From QFOX01 sp044237845 (GTDB lineage Bacteria; Pseudomonadota; Alphaproteobacteria; Rickettsiales; UBA3002), in assembly GCA_044237845.1 (NCBI GenBank), contig JBIIEL010000038.1:1-19038 (forward strand): a DNA stretch of 19,038 nucleotides, written 5' to 3'. Every line of letters begins with the position of its first letter. Position 1 is the stretch's first letter. The translations under genes were made by a program, and so were the position numbers. The notes under the pieces are model-generated. The model had not been told where the DNA came from. It worked only from the letters and a program-made list of their open reading frames with translations, and did no database searches. Shown piece after piece: positions 1 to 6,489 of the stretch.

Positions 1-2
1 TG

Positions 3-893
3 ATGAAGAATGGTTGGATGGCCATTAACAAAGCTGAGTTTGATTTTGTGACAAGCAGCCGTGGTCAGGAACTGAATATCGAGGGCATCGAGAAGCATGA
101 TGCACCGAAGTTTGATGCGATTGCCAAGAAGCGCCAAACCGAAATCCCGAAAGAGCATGCGGCAGAGCAATTCCAGACGACCTGTAAGAAGTTTAACGGG
201 CTGATCGACGAAAAACGCCAACCGCTGATTAAGTCGCTGGGCAAGACCGAAGACATCGCAGTATCGTTGCAGCAGAAGCTTGAGACGCATACAGCAACGG
301 CGGCGGATCTTACAGCAGCGAACAGCTTCATCGCTAAGAACGAAGCGGCGCGCAAAGCGGAACTCGCAAAAGTCGAGAAGTACGAAGTAGAAATCCGCGC
401 GCTTAAGAAGCAGCATGAAGCGCAGGTAAAAACCGATCCGCATTATGCGGCGTACATCAAAAAAACGCCTGTGCCGTTTGATGAAACCCTGAAACGACTC
501 GACGCGCTGGAGGCACAACTTTCCGTTCCTACGGCTGAGAAGCTGAAGCCCCTGCTGCAAGATGTCGCTGCGGTTGTTCAGCCTGCGGTATCGCCCGTGG
601 CGAGCACTACACCCGCTGCTGCGCCCACCCCCCCCGCGCCCACAACACCCACCTCCGAAATCGACCCAAAACTGCTGAACCTCATCGCGCAGAACCCGGC
701 CTTCGGTGACCCGGCACTACAGAGTGCCGTGCTCGCGGAAATGGTGAAACTCACCCGCTACTACACGCACAACACCGACGATAAAAGCGATGCATCGCTC
801 CGAGACGGCAAGTTCGACGAGAAAGAATACGCCGCTGCCGCCGAAGCCATCGCCAAGATCAACGAGAAGTTCAAGGACAATGGTGTGCGCTGA
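3..893 (+). CDS. Hypothetical coiled-coil protein with Pro/Ala/Thr-rich linker (5' end uncertain)
   Basis: I do not recognise this family. The frame is open from the left edge, so the ATG at position 3 may not be the true start. The next in-frame ATG is at 18, and neither has a visible Shine-Dalgarno sequence in the few bases available. The roughly 296-residue product has a charged, Lys/Glu/Ala-rich N-terminal two thirds (about residues 35-185) likely to form coiled coil, then a low-complexity Ala/Pro/Thr linker (about 190-217), then a small globular C-terminal segment of about 75 residues. There is no signal peptide or membrane segment. A DGKFDEKE stretch near residue 263 faintly recalls an EF-hand loop, but the first two ligand positions do not fit. 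It lies left of an integrase and an att-like tRNA scar, so it is probably element cargo. That is inference. Confidence 0.6.
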   Translation: MKNGWMAINKAEFDFVTSSRGQELNIEGIEKHDAPKFDAIAKKRQTEIPKEHAAEQFQTTCKKFNGLIDEKRQPLIKSLGKTEDIAVSLQQKLETHTATAADLTAANSFIAKNEAARKAELAKVEKYEVEIRALKKQHEAQVKTDPHYAAYIKKTPVPFDETLKRLDALEAQLSVPTAEKLKPLLQDVAAVVQPAVSPVASTTPAAAPTPPAPTTPTSEIDPKLLNLIAQNPAFGDPALQSAVLAEMVKLTRYYTHNTDDKSDASLRDGKFDEKEYAAAAEAIAKINEKFKDNGVR

Positions 894-1119
894 GCACGTC
901 CACAGTACCCGCAAATGCTGTCGCTAAAGTCAGTGAGAACAGTGCTAATATCAAGCGCTAGGCTGACTGACTCAAGAGCGATGGCTGCACCACCTTCGTG
1001 GTGTTCATCGCCAACGGTTTGTTCGTCCGGACAAACCTTCGCAAAGAGGACATGGCGGTGCCGCCTATTGCCTGAATGTGTAGCGGATGTCAGCCCGTGC
1101 TTAGTATGCGTTTCTCAGA
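894..1119. other. Gene-free segment rich in inverted repeats
   Basis: No credible coding frame lies here. Several inverted repeats follow one another. A two-part stem pairs 929-934 with 966-971 (GTCAGT/ACTGAC) and encloses 941-946 paired with 954-959 (AGTGCT/AGCGCT). A 6-bp hairpin with a CTTC loop spans 988-1003. A 7-bp stem pairs 1016-1022 with 1031-1037 (GGTTTGT/ACAAACC). A short GC hairpin lies at 1054-1065. No T-tract follows any of them, so they are not obvious intrinsic terminators. A structured RNA or an attachment/recombination region is possible. Confidence 0.4.
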
Positions 1120-1204
1120 TGGTGCGGCTGAAGGGACTCGAACCCCCACGAGTTGCCCCGACGGTACCTAAAACCGTTGCGTCTACCAATTCCGCCACAG
1201 CCGC
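1120..1204 (-). tRNA. tRNA-Leu(UAG), intact, CCA encoded
   Basis: On the minus strand the 7-bp acceptor stem is GCGGCTG/CAGCCGC, followed by discriminator A and an encoded CCA (1120-1122). The D-arm contains the usual AATTGGTAGACGC block. The anticodon stem ACGGT/ACCGT closes a TTTAGGT loop, giving anticodon UAG, which reads CUA leucine codons. A long variable arm with a GGGGCAACTC-type hairpin and a GGTTCGAGTC T-loop complete a class II tRNA. It lies 42 bases downstream of the integrase stop on the same strand. Its sequence differs clearly from the tRNA-Leu(UAG) fragment at 2591-2650, although both carry the same anticodon. Confidence 0.96.
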
Positions 1205-1246
1205 GCAGGGCACTTATAGCGGTGAGGGCGGATTTCGCAAGCGCCA

Positions 1247-2458
1247 TTAGCGGTGTGTGTGCTCGTCTTGTGTGGTGGGCGAGGCGGGGGTGGGTGTGCG
1301 TTGTGGTTTTGGCTTGCGGACATTGATCGCGGCAGCATCGAGGGTGTTTTTGATATGAGATGCGTAGTATTTCTCGATCATCTCCACGCTGGTGCGGCAA
1401 TTCTTCGCAATCTGGTAGATGTCCGCCCCCTCCATGAGGCGCATACAGATATAGGTATGCCGGAGGCTATAGGCAGTACGGCGGTTGCCATCCCGGTCAA
1501 ACTTCAGATTCAGCTCGGCAAGAATGGTATTAAACAGCTCCCGTTGGGATTTGCCAAAAAGGCGGTCGGTAGGTTGAAGGCTGTTTCGTTTTTGTAGGCG
1601 TTTGAAAGGCAGAACCGCGCCGGGCATGCTTTTGCAGTAGCCAACCCCGCGCTTACCCCGCACTTCAATTTCGAGGATGCGTTCGCTTGTCGCGTCATCG
1701 GTCACGATGGCGACATCTCGAAGTTCAAGTCGTGCGGCTTCGTCGGGGCGCAGCCCCGTGTTGGCCATAAAGAGAACATAGTCATGCATCTGCTCGCAGG
1801 CGGCCTGCCAGCGATTATTGCGTGGGTTCTTCGCCCGTTCGCGGGTGGCCTCGTATAGCTGCTTATACTCGGCAGGGGAGAACCACGCACGATGAGTAAT
1901 TTTGCCGGATGCCTTGTAGGGCATCGAGATATCGGGAAGGTAAGGCAGCCAGCCATGGCGATTGGCTGTCTTCAGCACTTGCCGGAGCACCACCACCTCT
2001 TGCGATAGCGTGCTGCGCGCCGGACGGAGCACGGCATCTGTTTTAGGATGTTTCCGCGACGTCATACGGTGAATCCGGTATTCCTGAACCAGTCCGGGAG
2101 TGATTTCCGAGAGCACTTTGTTGCCAAAAAAGGGAAGCAGGTGGACACGGAGCCGGTCGCGCACGCCATCGACATATTTGGCGCTGCGCTCACCGGCAGT
2201 AATGACCTCATACTCAAGGATGAATTTTTCTGCGGCCTGCTTGAAGGTTTTTCCGCTTTTTAGATCCCCGGAGCGATTTTTGCCTTTGAGGCCGAGATAC
2301 CAGTCCTCCGCAAAGTCTTTGGCATGGGCAAGGCTGTCTTCCTTGGTAGAGACGCGCCAGTTTTTCCCCGCAAGATACGTCGAACACTGCCAGTGAGAAC
2401 TATTTTCACGCCGGTAAACATGGAGTTTTCCGCCCATTAGCCTGTGATGTTCGGCCAT
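1247..2458 (-). CDS. Phage-type tyrosine recombinase / site-specific integrase
   Basis: This 403-residue integrase catalyses site-specific DNA strand exchange through a covalent 3'-phosphotyrosine intermediate. An N-terminal arm-binding part and a SAM-like core-binding domain (about 70-180) precede the catalytic domain. The catalytic residues appear in order: Arg237 in NTGLRPDEAARL, a beta-hairpin Lys near 269 (RGKRG), Arg333-His334 in the box II motif SLRHTY (the usual leading His is Tyr), and the nucleophile at Tyr364/Tyr365 in EKYYASH. The length is normal and no frameshift is seen, so the enzyme should be functional. The ATG at 2458 has a strong AAGGAGG six bases upstream. Tandem 9-bp repeats (2501-2520) and a tRNA-Leu 3' half (2591-2650) sit immediately behind it, the usual int/att layout of an integrated element. 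The C-terminal 25 residues are Pro/Thr-rich and probably disordered. Confidence 0.93.
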   Translation of the reverse strand: MAEHHRLMGGKLHVYRRENSSHWQCSTYLAGKNWRVSTKEDSLAHAKDFAEDWYLGLKGKNRSGDLKSGKTFKQAAEKFILEYEVITAGERSAKYVDGVRDRLRVHLLPFFGNKVLSEITPGLVQEYRIHRMTSRKHPKTDAVLRPARSTLSQEVVVLRQVLKTANRHGWLPYLPDISMPYKASGKITHRAWFSPAEYKQLYEATRERAKNPRNNRWQAACEQMHDYVLFMANTGLRPDEAARLELRDVAIVTDDATSERILEIEVRGKRGVGYCKSMPGAVLPFKRLQKRNSLQPTDRLFGKSQRELFNTILAELNLKFDRDGNRRTAYSLRHTYICMRLMEGADIYQIAKNCRTSVEMIEKYYASHIKNTLDAAAINVRKPKPQRTPTPASPTTQDEHTHR

Positions 2459-2500
2459 TTCGCCCTCCTTAAGGAAGTGGAACCCGTCAAAATGCGAAAT

Positions 2501-2520
2501 TGTGTAAGCTATGTGTAAGC
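2501..2520. repeat. Tandem 9-bp direct repeats upstream of integrase (possible arm-type sites)
   Basis: TGTGTAAGC occurs perfectly at 2501-2509 and 2512-2520, an 11-bp period that places both copies on one face of the helix. The pair lies between the integrase start (2458) and the tRNA-Leu attachment scar (from 2591). Phage-type attachment sites keep their arm-type integrase-binding repeats in this position. Assignment to the integrase is inferred from position. Autoregulation of the integrase promoter is an alternative. Confidence 0.55.
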
Positions 2521-2590
2521 CTTTTTGAATCGCGTATCAACGATATTTCACTTGATTTAGCTGGTTTATTTATATATTTGAAATTTATGG

Positions 2591-2650
2591 AACTGGATTT
2601 AGGTTCTGGCGCCGCAAGGCGTGGGGGTTCAAGTCCCTCCATGCGCACCA
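2591..2650 (+). repeat. 3' half of tRNA-Leu(UAG): probable attachment site (attR)
   Basis: The segment carries an anticodon stem-loop (CTGGA, TTTAGGT, TCTGG, anticodon UAG at 2600-2602), a long variable arm (GGCGCCGCAAGGCG), a T-arm with the TTCAAGT loop, the acceptor 3' strand CATGCGC, discriminator A and CCA ending at 2650. No D-arm and no matching GCGCATG 5' acceptor strand are present upstream, where the DNA is AT-rich and unrelated. A tRNA 3' half next to an integrase is the expected scar when an element integrates into a tRNA gene and rebuilds the intact gene at its other end. The element should therefore extend leftward from here, with the restored tRNA outside the window. Confidence 0.75.
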
Positions 2651-2657
2651 CCTGTTT

Positions 2658-2698
2658 CGCTTCAAAGTCCTTCGCTGCGCTCAGTGTACTTTGAAGCG
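2658..2698 (+). terminator. Long hairpin directly after the tRNA-Leu 3' half
   Basis: CGCTTCAAAGT (2658-2668) pairs perfectly with ACTTTGAAGCG (2688-2698), an 11-bp stem around a 19-base loop, followed by a short T-rich run (GTTTATT). Its position 7 bases past the tRNA CCA fits the native transcription terminator of the original tRNA-Leu gene. The tail is weak and the loop large, so termination strength is uncertain. A second 6-bp inverted repeat (TCGCGC/GCGCGA, 2711-2716 with 2738-2743) follows. Confidence 0.45.
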
Positions 2699-2771
2699 GT
2701 TTATTCGAAGTCGCGCCCCTAGAGGCGGCTCGTCGGAGCGCGATAGTTAATAGATGAGGAAAGGGAACATC

Positions 2772-2996
2772 ATGGACGACGCACTGGTGGTCAAAGACAG
2801 CAACGGCACGCAGCTCAAAGACGGCGACTCGGTGACGCTGATCAAGGATTTGAAAGTGAAGGGCGCGAACGTGACCTTGAAGCGCGGCACGATGGTGAAA
2901 AACATCCGCCTCACCTTCAACGAGGAAGAAATCGAGTGCAACGCCGAGAAGGTCAAAGGCCTGGTGTTGCGTACGGAATTTGTGAAGAAGGCATAG
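2772..2996 (+). CDS. PhnA/YjdM-like C-terminal domain protein, lacking the zinc ribbon
   Basis: The 74-residue product matches the C-terminal domain of the PhnA (YjdM) family: VVKDSNGTQLKDGDSVTLIKDL near the start, LKRGTMVKNIRL in the middle and LRTEFVKK at the end are the characteristic blocks. Full-length YjdM carries an N-terminal Cys4 zinc ribbon of about 30 residues. It is absent here, and a short-form domain protein is what remains. The family's early link to phosphonate use is not well supported, and its function is unknown. The ATG at 2772 is chosen over the in-frame ATG at 2754 because the purine-rich stretch GAGGAAAGGGAA lies just ahead of it. The stop is 2 bases before the HbpS-like gene, so the two genes are almost certainly co-transcribed. 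It is the first gene right of the att scar. Confidence 0.8.
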   Translation: MDDALVVKDSNGTQLKDGDSVTLIKDLKVKGANVTLKRGTMVKNIRLTFNEEEIECNAEKVKGLVLRTEFVKKA

Positions 2997-2998
2997 TT

Positions 2999-3403
2999 AT
3001 GCGTATCAAAACGACGTTGGGTGCAGAAGAAGCGGCGAATATCATTACGGCGGCGAAGGCCGAGGCGATGGTCAAGGGGTGGAATGTGTCGATCGCGGTG
3101 GTGGATGATGCGGGGATGCTGATTCACCTCGAGCGGATGGATGGGGCAGGGGCGCAAAGCCCTGAGGTCGCCACGTTGAAGGCACGCACCAGCGCCCTTT
3201 CCGGCGCGCCCACCAAAGCGCTGGAGGACGTGGTAAAAGACCGCCCGGCGGTGGCGCTGTTCCCCGGCCGTTTGCCGGTGCAAGGCGGCGTGCCCGTCAT
3301 CGTGGATGGCCAATGCGTCGGCGGCGTCGGCGTCTCCGGCGTCAAATCGCACGAGGATGAGGTAGTCGCGCTGGCCGGTGCCAAGGCGGTGGTGGCCGCT
3401 TAA
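2999..3403 (+). CDS. GlcG/HbpS-like (DUF336) protein
   Basis: This 134-residue protein has the GlcG/HbpS fold signature: SIAVVDDAGMLIHLERMDGA (residues about 31-50), LKARTSALSGAPT (about 60-72), LFPGRLPVQGGVPVI (about 87-101) and the C-terminal GGVGVSGVKSHEDEVVALAG. Family members bind haem or cobalamin-type cofactors, or serve as small accessory proteins beside oxidation enzymes. The actual ligand here is not deducible. There is no signal peptide, so it should be cytoplasmic, unlike the exported Streptomyces HbpS. The ATG at 2999 follows the PhnA-like stop by 2 bases, indicating an operon and probable translational coupling. Its TAA stop overlaps, within a TTAA tetramer, the stop of the convergent LRR gene. 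Confidence 0.85.
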   Translation: MRIKTTLGAEEAANIITAAKAEAMVKGWNVSIAVVDDAGMLIHLERMDGAGAQSPEVATLKARTSALSGAPTKALEDVVKDRPAVALFPGRLPVQGGVPVIVDGQCVGGVGVSGVKSHEDEVVALAGAKAVVAA

Positions 3404-4086
3404 AGCTGCACGCCACCTGTTTTGTTGATGAGCTTTGCTTTGAACGCTTCGAGTTCTTCGCCTTTATAATTGGGCGAATAGATTTGTATGAGGGGTTTTT
3501 CAGGCTGCGAGGGCGCAGTTTCTTGCGTTTGCGCTTTCTGCTCCAGTTTTTTCTCTACAGTAGCAATCATTTTTTGCAGCATATCTCTGGACATATTCAG
3601 CTTCTTCAAGCCTACTTCCTTAATCGCACTCTTTCGTGCCTCAATATTCCAGAGATCCTCGTTTGTAAGAGCGTCAACGCTACCATCGCGTAGCATTTCT
3701 GCTAATTTCAGAGCCTCTTTTTGATTGTCTAATATCTCAAAGCAGCCCCGTGGTAGGTCGAGTGTGAGTATATTTCTATTGTTATTATTTCGCGTTGCGT
3801 CAAGCAGTGCAGCATCCGGAATCACATCTCCAAAAACTGAAGAGACCCTTAGCACAGTTAGGCCACTATTGATCCTTATCGCGGGTGCCAATCCATATCC
3901 GTCGCTCATATTAGTATCGCAGTATTTTATGGCCAGCTCAGTTAGGTGAGTATTGCGTTTTAATGCATCCGCCAAGTCTTTCGCATCACTTCTATAGAGT
4001 TCATAATCTGTAAGATCCACATGCGTGAGCAACGGGTCATTGTTTTTAATGCGCTCGATTATTTTGTGGAATTCTGCATTACCCAT
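3400..4086 (-). CDS. Leucine-rich-repeat protein of RI/tropomodulin type
   Basis: The 228-residue product carries about four leucine-rich repeats with a 28-residue period starting at L20 (LLTHVDL), L48 (LTELAI), L76 (LTVLRV) and about L107 (ILTLDL). These are connected by helices such as DAKDLADALKRN. The long 28-residue unit and the IKNNDPLL...LADALKRNTHL pattern recall ribonuclease-inhibitor-like repeats, as in the tropomodulin C-terminal domain. A Lys/Glu/Gln-rich helical tail (about 150-192) and a basic C-terminus follow. There is no signal peptide. The ATG at 4086 is preceded by GGAGTGAGTGAG and by a promoter at 4117-4162. An in-frame upstream extension would run through that promoter and is rejected. 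Protein-protein binding is likely, and a host-directed role is only speculation. Confidence 0.75.
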   Translation of the reverse strand: MGNAEFHKIIERIKNNDPLLTHVDLTDYELYRSDAKDLADALKRNTHLTELAIKYCDTNMSDGYGLAPAIRINSGLTVLRVSSVFGDVIPDAALLDATRNNNNRNILTLDLPRGCFEILDNQKEALKLAEMLRDGSVDALTNEDLWNIEARKSAIKEVGLKKLNMSRDMLQKMIATVEKKLEQKAQTQETAPSQPEKPLIQIYSPNYKGEELEAFKAKLINKTGGVQL

Positions 4087-4116
4087 CTCACTCACTCCAA
4101 ATCTGGTTGCTGAGGC

Positions 4117-4162
4117 ACTATACCACCTCCTTCTGCCTCTGAATGTGACAGTTTTGTGAAGA
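4117..4162 (-). promoter_or_regulatory. Promoter with Pho-box-like direct repeats (LRR gene)
   Basis: Read on the minus strand, 7-mers TCTTCAC and CTGTCAC (4145-4162) are separated by AAAA, an 11-bp period. After 22 bases comes TATAGT (4117-4122), and the ATG lies 30 bases further on. The same arrangement precedes two other genes in the window (6255-6299 and 13284-13328). Repeats of 7+4+7 are typical of OmpR/PhoB-family response-regulator sites. The identity of the regulator is inferred, not shown. Confidence 0.6.
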
Positions 4163-4266
4163 TTGGATGATGGTTTGGGGGCAATTTCGCGCCCTAAGCC
4201 CGCAAACCCCGTAAAAAACCCCTTGCTGGTTTGAAAACCCTGTGCCAATAAGCCTGCGAGCCAATT

Positions 4267-4286
4267 TTTACCGTTATTTACCGTTT
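4267..4286 (+). repeat. Tandem 10-bp repeat just ahead of tig
   Basis: TTTACCGTTA (4267-4276) is followed at once by TTTACCGTTT (4277-4286), ending 13 bases before the tig start codon. The one-helical-turn spacing could suit a dimeric DNA-binding protein. It would also lie in the 5' leader of the tig mRNA. Apart from this and the divergent LRR promoter, I see no confident tig promoter between 4163 and 4299. Confidence 0.35.
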
Positions 4287-4299
4287 ATAGAGAGAGATT

Positions 4300-5646
4300 A
4301 TGCAGATCACCGATAAAGCGCATTCCGGCCTTGAATATAGCTACCATGTTGTCGTTCCCGCGGCGGATGTGGAGGCGCAAGTGGAAGTCGAGCTGCAATC
4401 GCTCGGCAAAAAGGTGAAAGTGCAGGGCTTCCGCCCCGGTAAAGTGCCAATGAAAATGCTGCGCCAGCAATATGGTAAGAACGTGATGGGCGATGTGCTT
4501 GAAGCCAGCGTTAACAAGGCGACCGCGCAAGTGATCGAGCAGAAAAAACTGCGCCCCGCGCTGCGCCCGGACATTAACATCGTCAGCTTCGAAGAAGGCG
4601 GCGACCTCGCGTTTGATATCACGGTGGAAGTGATGCCGGAACTGCCCGCCATCGCGTACGACAAAATCACTGTCGATGAGTATGTGTACGACATTCCCGA
4701 GGCGGAAATGAACGAAAGCCTCGACCGCCTTGCTAAATCGCGCGCGCATACGCACAAAATGGACGGCGCGGCAGAGCTCGGCCATGTGGTCAAAATCGAC
4801 TTCCTCGGCAAGCGCGAGGGTACTCCATTCCCCGGCGGTGCAGGCAAGGATTTTATGCTGGAGCTGGGTTCGAACCAGTTTATCCCGGGCTTTGAGGAGC
4901 AACTCGTCGGCGTGAAAGCGGGCGACGTGCGCACCGTTGCCGTGAGCTTCCCGGAGCAGTACCACAGCGCTGACCTTGCGGGCAAACCCGCGGAGTTCGA
5001 CGTGACCGTGCATGAAGTGCACCGCAAGCACACGCCGGATATCGACGATAAATTCGCCGAATCGCTGGGCTTCAAAGATCTCGAGAATCTGAAAGGCGCG
5101 GTGCGTCAGCAGATCGATTTCCAATACAAAAACACCGCGCGCACCAAGGCGAAAAAGCAGCTGTTCGATGCGCTCGACGGCATGGTGACATTCCAGGTGC
5201 CTTCGAAAATGCTGACGGCGGAAACCGACAGCATCATGACGCAGGTGATGGAAGCGAAAAAAGCAGGTGACCCAGAGCTGAAGGGCAAGTCGGATGATGA
5301 GCTGAAGAAAGAATATGCTGTGATCGCCGAGCGCCGCGTGCGCCTTGGCCTCGCGCTGTCGGAAATCGCGCGTACCAACAATTTGCAAATCACCCGCGAG
5401 GAGCTGTCGGCGGCGGTGATGAGCCAGGCGCGTAACTATCCGGGGCAGGAAGATAAAATCTTCGAATTCTACCGCAAGAACCCGCAGGAAGTGAACGAGC
5501 TGCGTGGCCCGATCCTCGAGGAAAAAGCGGTTGATTTCATCCTCAGCAAAGTGACCCGCACGCCGAAAAACGTGACCGTCGAAGAGCTGATGCGTGACGA
5601 TGAGGAAGCAGAAGCCGCCCCCGCGAAAAAGGCGAAGAAGGCTTAG
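4300..5646 (+). CDS. tig: Trigger factor, ribosome-associated chaperone and peptidyl-prolyl isomerase
   Basis: Trigger factor binds ribosomal protein L23 at the exit tunnel and shields nascent chains. The 448-residue length is normal. The N-terminal ribosome-binding domain has the signature GFRPGKVP at residues 43-50. The FKBP-type PPIase domain follows at about 155-245 (GHVVKIDFLGKREG, FIPGFEEQLVGVKAGD, FPEQYHSADLAGKPAEF). The helical C-terminal chaperone arms run to about 425, ending in an acidic/Lys-Ala-rich tail (DDEEAEAAPAKKAKKA). The ATG at 4300 has a purine-rich AGAGAGA leader and begins directly with the conserved QIT segment. The TAG stop overlaps by 4 bases the stop of the convergent gene at 5643. 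It stands upstream of clpP-clpX and lon, the usual alphaproteobacterial proteostasis cluster. Confidence 0.97.
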   Translation: MQITDKAHSGLEYSYHVVVPAADVEAQVEVELQSLGKKVKVQGFRPGKVPMKMLRQQYGKNVMGDVLEASVNKATAQVIEQKKLRPALRPDINIVSFEEGGDLAFDITVEVMPELPAIAYDKITVDEYVYDIPEAEMNESLDRLAKSRAHTHKMDGAAELGHVVKIDFLGKREGTPFPGGAGKDFMLELGSNQFIPGFEEQLVGVKAGDVRTVAVSFPEQYHSADLAGKPAEFDVTVHEVHRKHTPDIDDKFAESLGFKDLENLKGAVRQQIDFQYKNTARTKAKKQLFDALDGMVTFQVPSKMLTAETDSIMTQVMEAKKAGDPELKGKSDDELKKEYAVIAERRVRLGLALSEIARTNNLQITREELSAAVMSQARNYPGQEDKIFEFYRKNPQEVNELRGPILEEKAVDFILSKVTRTPKNVTVEELMRDDEEAEAAPAKKAKKA

Positions 5647-6248
5647 TCTAGCACGAATGAGGGGCTTTTACACTCGTCGATGGTTGCCTCGTGATGCAAG
5701 CCATGTTCTATCGTGTATAGTGGCACCTTGTGCTTTTTAGCGGTTTCTATTGCGAGGTCACCAAGCCCGTTCGCTACTTTCCGCGCCAGTTCTGGCGGCA
5801 TGTTCTTGGGAATGGATGCTGCAGCACTATGGATGATCTGGGCGGCTCTATTTTCTAGCGCGATTTCCTTCATCTCCCCTGTTTTCTGCGTCAGTGCGGC
5901 GATGGCTGTTGCAGGGTTCTCGCACGCGATGCTGAAGGATACATCTGGTTTTTCAGGGTCTGCTTTCAGGCTGAGGAACTGGTGGAAGCGGCTTCTTTTG
6001 ACAGTTTCGGCCTCATTGGCGATGGGGTTGAGCGTAATGCCTAAATCGGCGAACTGCTCTTGAATTCGCCCGAGATCGTGCTCGAAATCCTCCATGTAAT
6101 TTTGCCATTTTTTGAGCGTGAGTGTTTGCTCGTCGCACTGGATGTTCATTGTATGATTATATCCATGCGCCCCCGTATAGTGGCGCGAGGCATACGCCGT
6201 TTCAATGAACGCGCCGATGGCCTCAGGGAGTGTCGGGTTTTCTGTCAT
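5643..6248 (-). CDS. Hypothetical protein, probably leaderless mRNA
   Basis: I recognise no family in this 201-residue protein. It is soluble, has no signal peptide and is predominantly helical, with a His-rich cluster near the N-terminus (RHYTGAHGYNHTMN) and another near the C-terminus (TIEHGLHHEATIDECK). The spacing of His, Glu and Cys could suit metal binding, but no known motif matches. The ATG at 6248 is chosen because a TATAGT -10 box (6255-6260) ends only 6 bases before it, which places the transcription start at or next to the A of ATG. The in-frame TTG at 6266 would overlap the promoter. The gene is convergent with tig, overlapping its stop, and divergent from clpP. Its promoter belongs to the shared direct-repeat set described at 4117 and 13284. 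Confidence 0.7.
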   Translation of the reverse strand: MTENPTLPEAIGAFIETAYASRHYTGAHGYNHTMNIQCDEQTLTLKKWQNYMEDFEHDLGRIQEQFADLGITLNPIANEAETVKRSRFHQFLSLKADPEKPDVSFSIACENPATAIAALTQKTGEMKEIALENRAAQIIHSAAASIPKNMPPELARKVANGLGDLAIETAKKHKVPLYTIEHGLHHEATIDECKSPSFVLD

Positions 6249-6254
6249 ACCCTC

Positions 6255-6299
6255 ACTATACCACAAAAATTAGCCTGTTTTATGACGTTTTGATGACAT
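6255..6299 (-). promoter_or_regulatory. Promoter with Pho-box-like direct repeats (gene at 5643-6248)
   Basis: On the minus strand ATGTCAT, spacer CAAA and ACGTCAT (6282-6299) form an 11-bp-period direct repeat. After 21 bases the -10 box TATAGT (6255-6260) follows, and the ATG begins 6 bases later. This is the best match of the three sites to a PhoB-type box (CTGTCAT-like halves). On the plus strand the same DNA lies just left of a possible clpP -10 (TATAAA, 6308-6313), so a regulator bound here could also affect clpP. Confidence 0.6.
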
Positions 6300-6489
6300 T
6301 TTGGGGGTATAAATACGAAAATACAAAACCATGCCGCAGTGCAGAGTGGCATGAAACCCACATCGGCACTATCTTTGCTATGGAACAACTAAAATAACGC
6401 GCACGGGCTTTGACGTCATGCATTTGCTCGGGCAGCGTAGACGAATGAATGCACCTGCCATCCGCAGGGAAGATAACAAGGAGAGTCCA
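6300..6489 (+). other. clpP upstream region, no gene
   Basis: No coding frame is convincing; an in-frame ATG at 6418 exists, but the sequence it would add is unlike ClpP N-termini. The region has a possible -10 (TATAAA, 6308-6313) without a good -35, a 6-bp inverted repeat CATGCC/GGCATG around 6330-6352, and the clpP Shine-Dalgarno AAGGAG at 6478-6483. I could not identify a heat-shock sigma-factor promoter with confidence. Confidence 0.4.

Noticed and set aside
750..850. EF-hand in the C-terminus of the first gene
   Set aside because: Only the D5-G6-x-F8 and E12 positions fit. The first two acidic ligands are missing.
894..1119. Two-piece tmRNA, 6S, SRP or RNase P RNA
   Set aside because: None of the hallmark conserved segments of these RNAs is present.
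915..1250. Plus-strand open frame across the tRNA-Leu
   Set aside because: It runs through the antisense of an intact tRNA and through hairpin-rich DNA, with low-quality protein composition.
4285..5388. 367-codon open frame on the minus strand inside tig
   Set aside because: It is antisense to a clearly recognisable trigger factor. Its translation is His/Arg/Phe-rich, as expected from the reverse complement of a GC-rich gene.
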